This document shows positions 60,777-64,000 of a stretch of DNA of 64,000 nucleotides, piece by piece. The stretch is from the NCBI RefSeq assembly GCF_014960965.1, contig NZ_CP063169.1, positions 281,581 to 345,580 on the forward strand. Reading direction: 5' to 3'. This DNA comes from Ruania alkalisoli (GTDB lineage Bacteria > Actinomycetota > Actinomycetes > Actinomycetales > Beutenbergiaceae). Position 1 is the stretch's first letter. Every line of letters begins with the position of its first letter. Made by a program: the position numbers and the translations under genes. The notes under the pieces are model-generated. The model worked only from the letters and a program-made list of their open reading frames with translations. It did not search any database and had not been told where the DNA came from.

Positions 60777-61727
60777 ATGACCGCCACTGTTACGAGGAAC
60801 ACTTCCACGCCCGCAGATCCCTCACCCGCGTCACCATCGTCGCGACGGGCTGGCCCCCTGCGGCGCGCCCTACGGGGAGACCCGTTCGTGGGCGTCAGCA
60901 CCGTCGCCGTGACGGTGTACGCCTTGGCCTGCGTGATTCCGCTCTGGATCATCCTCGCGTCCTCCCTGACGGCGGAACGTACGTTGGTCCAAACGGGATT
61001 CAGCCTGTGGCCCTCGGACTTCTCGTTGGAGGCCTACAAGGCCCTGTTCTCCGGGAACGACACTCTCATCAACGCCTATCTCGCCACGCTGGTCATCACA
61101 GTGGTCGGTACAGCGGGCGCAGTGATCGCCACGCTCGGGATGGGATGGGTCATCTCGCGCCGGACGGCGATGGCGCGACGCTTCATGGTCGTCGTATACA
61201 TCCCGATGCTCTTCAACGGCGGCCTTGTTCCGCTGTACATCCTGGTCACGCAAGTACTGCATCTGCGCAACACCTACTGGGCGGTCATCCTGCCCCTCCT
61301 CGTCTCACCGTTCCTGGTGTTCGTGGCGATGGCCTTCTTCCGGGACATCCCCGAGGCCGTGCTGGAGTCTGCGCGGATCGATGGCGCCAACGAACTTCGG
61401 GCGTTCTTCTCGATCGTGCTCCCGATTGCCACACCGATCGTGGCGGTGATCGCGCTCTTCTATGCCGTGGCCTATTGGAACGAGTGGTTCTTCCCGCTGC
61501 TGTTCATCAACGACCCAGATCTACGACCACTGCAGCTCCTGCTGCAGAACATGATCGGCAATCTCAATGCAGCACAGGCGCTGCAGCCGACCTCGGGCGT
61601 CTCCGCGCCCGTCTATCAGTTGAGGATGGCGCTGACCGTCGTGACGATCGGCCCGATCATCCTCGCCTACCCCTTCATCCAGCGCTTCTTCGTCACCGGG
61701 CTCACGCTCGGTGCGACCAAGGGCTGA
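60777..61727 (+). CDS. ABC transporter permease, YtcP/MalG type
   Basis: A 316-residue membrane protein with six helices. PLWIILASSLTAERTLVQTG opens the family pattern and the EAA loop is IPEAVLESARIDGANELRAF. The C-terminal stretch RFFVTGLTLGATKG is typical of the YtcP/LplC group that pairs with LplB permeases. It starts 4 bp after the first permease stop, with GGAGG upstream. Its stop overlaps an in-frame ATG of the binding-protein gene by one base. Confidence 0.92.
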   Translation: MTATVTRNTSTPADPSPASPSSRRAGPLRRALRGDPFVGVSTVAVTVYALACVIPLWIILASSLTAERTLVQTGFSLWPSDFSLEAYKALFSGNDTLINAYLATLVITVVGTAGAVIATLGMGWVISRRTAMARRFMVVVYIPMLFNGGLVPLYILVTQVLHLRNTYWAVILPLLVSPFLVFVAMAFFRDIPEAVLESARIDGANELRAFFSIVLPIATPIVAVIALFYAVAYWNEWFFPLLFINDPDLRPLQLLLQNMIGNLNAAQALQPTSGVSAPVYQLRMALTVVTIGPIILAYPFIQRFFVTGLTLGATKG

Positions 61728-61756
61728 TGACGCTTCCCCTACAGATTGGAAGACCC

Positions 61757-63295
61757 GTGGTACACCCTCTCGCCTCATCCGTCAGCCGTCGCCGGATGCT
61801 CCAGGGCTCGTTCGCGCTGGGTGGCGCCGGCCTGGTCGCCGCACTTGCCGGATGCCAGTCCGGCTCCGGTGACAGCTCTTCCGGAGCCGCCACGCTGAAG
61901 TCGCTGCTACCGGGGGACGTCCCGCAGCGGTGGACCGAAGTGCTCGCCGCCGTCAACACCAAGCTCGAGGCCGATACCGGTCTGAGGTTGGACCCCGAGT
62001 TCATCTCCTGGACGAACTACTCCGAGCAGGAGATGCTGAAGTTCACCACGCAGGAGCCGTTCGACTCGGCCCTCGAGGCGACGTGGCTGAACCTGGCACA
62101 GCTCCTGTCCGACGGGGCACTCGCGGACATGACAGAGCTCTGGGAGAGCGGCCGGTTCGAGAACCTCAACGCCACGATCGATGAGCGCATGGTGGAGTAC
62201 GCCAAGTACCAGGGGAGCCTCTACACGATCCCGCTGGTCGCGAACTTCACCAGTCCGCCCGGGTTCGTGATCCGCCAGGACTTGGCCGACAAGTACGGCA
62301 TCGGTGAGATCACCGACTACGAGACTCTCGAGAAGTTCCTCTATGACGTCAAGCAGAAGGATCCCGATCTCATCCCCTTCGGGCTCGACGCAGGATATGT
62401 GAACAACACCGTGGTGCCCAACCCGGTCGCGCTGTTCAATGCGCAGTCGTGGGACGACCCGGCCAAGTGCGTCCAGCTGCTCGGCACCCACTTCGAGGGG
62501 TCGGACCTGACCCCGGTGCCGTTCTGGGAGCAGCCGGACATCCTCGAGTCGCTCGATCGCATGCGGCAGTACTACCTCGACGGCATCCTGAACGAGGACG
62601 CGCTGACCCTCGACATGAGCGCGGTCCGCAGCCTATTCGCCCAGGGAAGGTACGCCTCGACCACTGCCGGTGCAGACGGCCTCACCAGCCCCACCTTCGG
62701 ACCCGTCGCCGACAACGTCGAGGGAGCAGCGATCGCCCAGGTCTTCCCCTTCACGGCCGGCCTGGACGCCGTCATCCCGGCCACCTTCCAGGCGGCGAAC
62801 AACATGGTCGTGCCCGCCTATGCCGAGACGTTGGAGGAGGTTTTCGAGATGATGGATTGGCTCTCTGTCCAGGAGAACCACGACCTGCTCTCGTACGGCA
62901 TCGAGGGAGAGGACTGGGAGGCGACAGGCGAACACTCCTACGAACAGATCAGCGGCTATTCGTTCCCCGCGTTCGCGATGTCGTGGCGCACGCCGCTCGA
63001 GCGCGGTCTGGCCGGCGCGGTCGAGAGCGACCGCGCATGGGTGGAGTGGACCCGCGACTTCGAGAACTTCACGGCCGACCACCTCGCAGGCTTCTATTTC
63101 GACTCCTCCGCAGTGGCCTCAGAGCAGGCGCAAGTCAACGCCGTCTTCGACGAGTACGTCCTTCCGCTGTACGCCGGTGTCAAGGACGTCCAGCCGGGGC
63201 TCGACGAAGCGCGCAGCGCGATGGAAGACGCCGGCTACGAGACAGTCGTCGAGGAGTACCGCCGTCAGGCCACCGACTATCTCGCTGGCTCCTGA
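61757..63295 (+). CDS. extracellular sugar-binding lipoprotein (LipO/family 1 type)
   Basis: A 512-residue binding protein. The N-terminus SSVSRRRMLQGSFALGG has twin arginines and ends in the lipobox LAGC, so it may leave by the Tat route and be lipidated. The size, about 500 residues, fits oligosaccharide-binding proteins that go with LplB/YtcP permeases. The GTG at 61757 has GGAAG 5 nt upstream; the ATG at 61727, overlapping the permease stop, is also possible. Trp-rich regions (WTNYSEQE, WLNLAQ, FWEQPDILE) could stack on sugar rings. Confidence 0.9.
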   Translation: MVHPLASSVSRRRMLQGSFALGGAGLVAALAGCQSGSGDSSSGAATLKSLLPGDVPQRWTEVLAAVNTKLEADTGLRLDPEFISWTNYSEQEMLKFTTQEPFDSALEATWLNLAQLLSDGALADMTELWESGRFENLNATIDERMVEYAKYQGSLYTIPLVANFTSPPGFVIRQDLADKYGIGEITDYETLEKFLYDVKQKDPDLIPFGLDAGYVNNTVVPNPVALFNAQSWDDPAKCVQLLGTHFEGSDLTPVPFWEQPDILESLDRMRQYYLDGILNEDALTLDMSAVRSLFAQGRYASTTAGADGLTSPTFGPVADNVEGAAIAQVFPFTAGLDAVIPATFQAANNMVVPAYAETLEEVFEMMDWLSVQENHDLLSYGIEGEDWEATGEHSYEQISGYSFPAFAMSWRTPLERGLAGAVESDRAWVEWTRDFENFTADHLAGFYFDSSAVASEQAQVNAVFDEYVLPLYAGVKDVQPGLDEARSAMEDAGYETVVEEYRRQATDYLAGS

Positions 63296-63338
63296 TCGCG
63301 CCGGAACCGGACCCACGACCCCACCCCGATAGGACATG

Positions 63339-64000
63339 ATGCTCAGCACCATCTGGCTCGACGGCGAGGACTGGACGCTCCTCGGCTGGCGTCGCAACGA
63401 CTGGGAGCTGGCGAGGACGCCGGCGGCGGACAAGGTGGCCAACCCGGACGTGGCCCCGGTGGCGATGCCGATCCCGGGCTCGGTCCGTGGCGCGCTGCTC
63501 AGTGCCGGCGTCATCGCGGATCCGACGATCGGTCTGCAATCCCGGGACGCGGAGTGGGTTGAGCACCGCGACTGGGAGATCCGACGGCAGTTGCCCGACG
63601 GGCTACTCGGCGGCCACGACGGTGAGGCACAACTGTGGCTGCACTGTGCCGAGCTCGACTATGCCGGGGCAGTTCTGCTCGGCGATCGGGAAGTCGGGCG
63701 GTTCCAAGGCAGCTTCGTCCCTCATGAGTTCGACCTGACCGAGCCGTACGAGGACGGCGAACGGACGCTACGGATCATCCTCACCGCAGCGCCGGATGGT
63801 CTGGCGCAGAACGGGTGGACCTCCCGGATCCGGGCATTCAAGCCGCGTTTCAGTTACGGCTGGGACTGGACTCCTCGGATGGTTTCGGCGGGGATCCCGG
63901 GCCGGGTCCGGCTCGAGCAGCGGCCACGGGAGGGCGCGCGGCTTGTCGTCAGCGCTCGGGGTGACGTCGATGTCTCCCGTGAGACGGCGGTCCTGGAGGT
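63339..64000 (+). CDS. GH2 beta-mannosidase-like enzyme, partial
   Basis: The frame starts at ATG 63336 or 63339 after AGGA and runs off the right edge (about 220 residues visible). WTLLGWRRNDWELAR and MPIPGSVRGALLSAGVIADP match the sugar-binding jelly-roll of GH2 beta-mannosidases. AEWVEHRDWEIRRQLPDG and RIRAFKPRFSYGWDWTPRM correspond to the conserved K-x-x-x-YGWDW-x-P-R region of that subgroup. No signal peptide. It should remove terminal beta-mannose from imported glycans. The catalytic domain lies outside the window, so activity is inferred. Confidence 0.82.
   Translation, partial: MLSTIWLDGEDWTLLGWRRNDWELARTPAADKVANPDVAPVAMPIPGSVRGALLSAGVIADPTIGLQSRDAEWVEHRDWEIRRQLPDGLLGGHDGEAQLWLHCAELDYAGAVLLGDREVGRFQGSFVPHEFDLTEPYEDGERTLRIILTAAPDGLAQNGWTSRIRAFKPRFSYGWDWTPRMVSAGIPGRVRLEQRPREGARLVVSARGDVDVSRETAVLE

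Overview
The window is high-GC DNA with dense, often overlapping genes, GTG/TTG starts, lipobox lipoproteins, WYL and maleylpyruvate-isomerase-family proteins, and sortase signals of both LPxTG and LAxTG type. This points to an actinobacterium, most likely a soil or plant-associated member of the Micrococcales (inference; no rRNA or other marker gene is present). No tRNA, rRNA, CRISPR array, replication origin or intact insertion sequence was seen.

Layout. 0-0.65 kb: a PIN-domain toxin (cut by the window edge) with an excisionase-type HTH antitoxin. 0.7-8.9 kb: a six-gene leftward sugar-uptake operon (hydroxyacid dehydrogenase, DUF2264 protein, binding protein, two permeases, DUF624 protein) and a divergent regulator that joins a DeoR-type HTH to a LacI-type sensor; CGATC repeats lie between them. 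8.9-12.6 kb: a small variable patch with two paralogous AMIN-like lipoproteins, a RhuM-family protein, an RHH antitoxin with a decayed PIN toxin, and two copies of a hairpin-containing repeat of about 150 bp. 12.6-17.4 kb: GH29 fucosidase, serine hydrolase, a mycothiol-dependent-type enzyme, and a WYL regulator divergent from a DinB protein. 17.4-20.2 kb: a permease pair without a binding protein, plus a secreted GH16 enzyme.

20.3-37.0 kb is a cell-envelope cluster. It holds two processive-type GT2 glycosyltransferases, an ECF sigma factor fused to an anti-sigma-like zinc finger, a membrane segment and an outer domain, a secreted Ig-like membrane-anchored protein, a membrane-anchored PIG-L deacetylase, an ATP-grasp ligase, a large LuxR-type regulator, a 1.6-kilo-residue LPTTG surface protein and a lipoprotein. 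A plausible reading is a regulated surface glycan made by polymerisation, deacetylation and amine capping, with a surface protein beside it.

37.0-43.3 kb: glycine catabolism. A tandem glycine riboswitch precedes sdaA-gcvT-gcvH-gcvP. The gcvT reading frame carries an in-frame 51-bp tandem repeat insertion. 43.9-64.0 kb: a glycan-utilisation locus that looks directed at mannose-containing glycans. It has two tandem cell-wall-anchored putative glycosidases (LADTG signals, long near-identical DNA blocks), a leftward operon (aldolase, Gfo/Idh/MocA oxidoreductase, GH38 alpha-mannosidase, CE7 esterase), a PfkB kinase fused to a phosphomannose isomerase, a LacI regulator, an ABC importer and the start of a GH2 beta-mannosidase-like gene. 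Palindromic ACAACGTTGT sites sit at or near the start of three transcription units, which suggests one LacI regulon covering outside digestion, import, trimming and entry into glycolysis.
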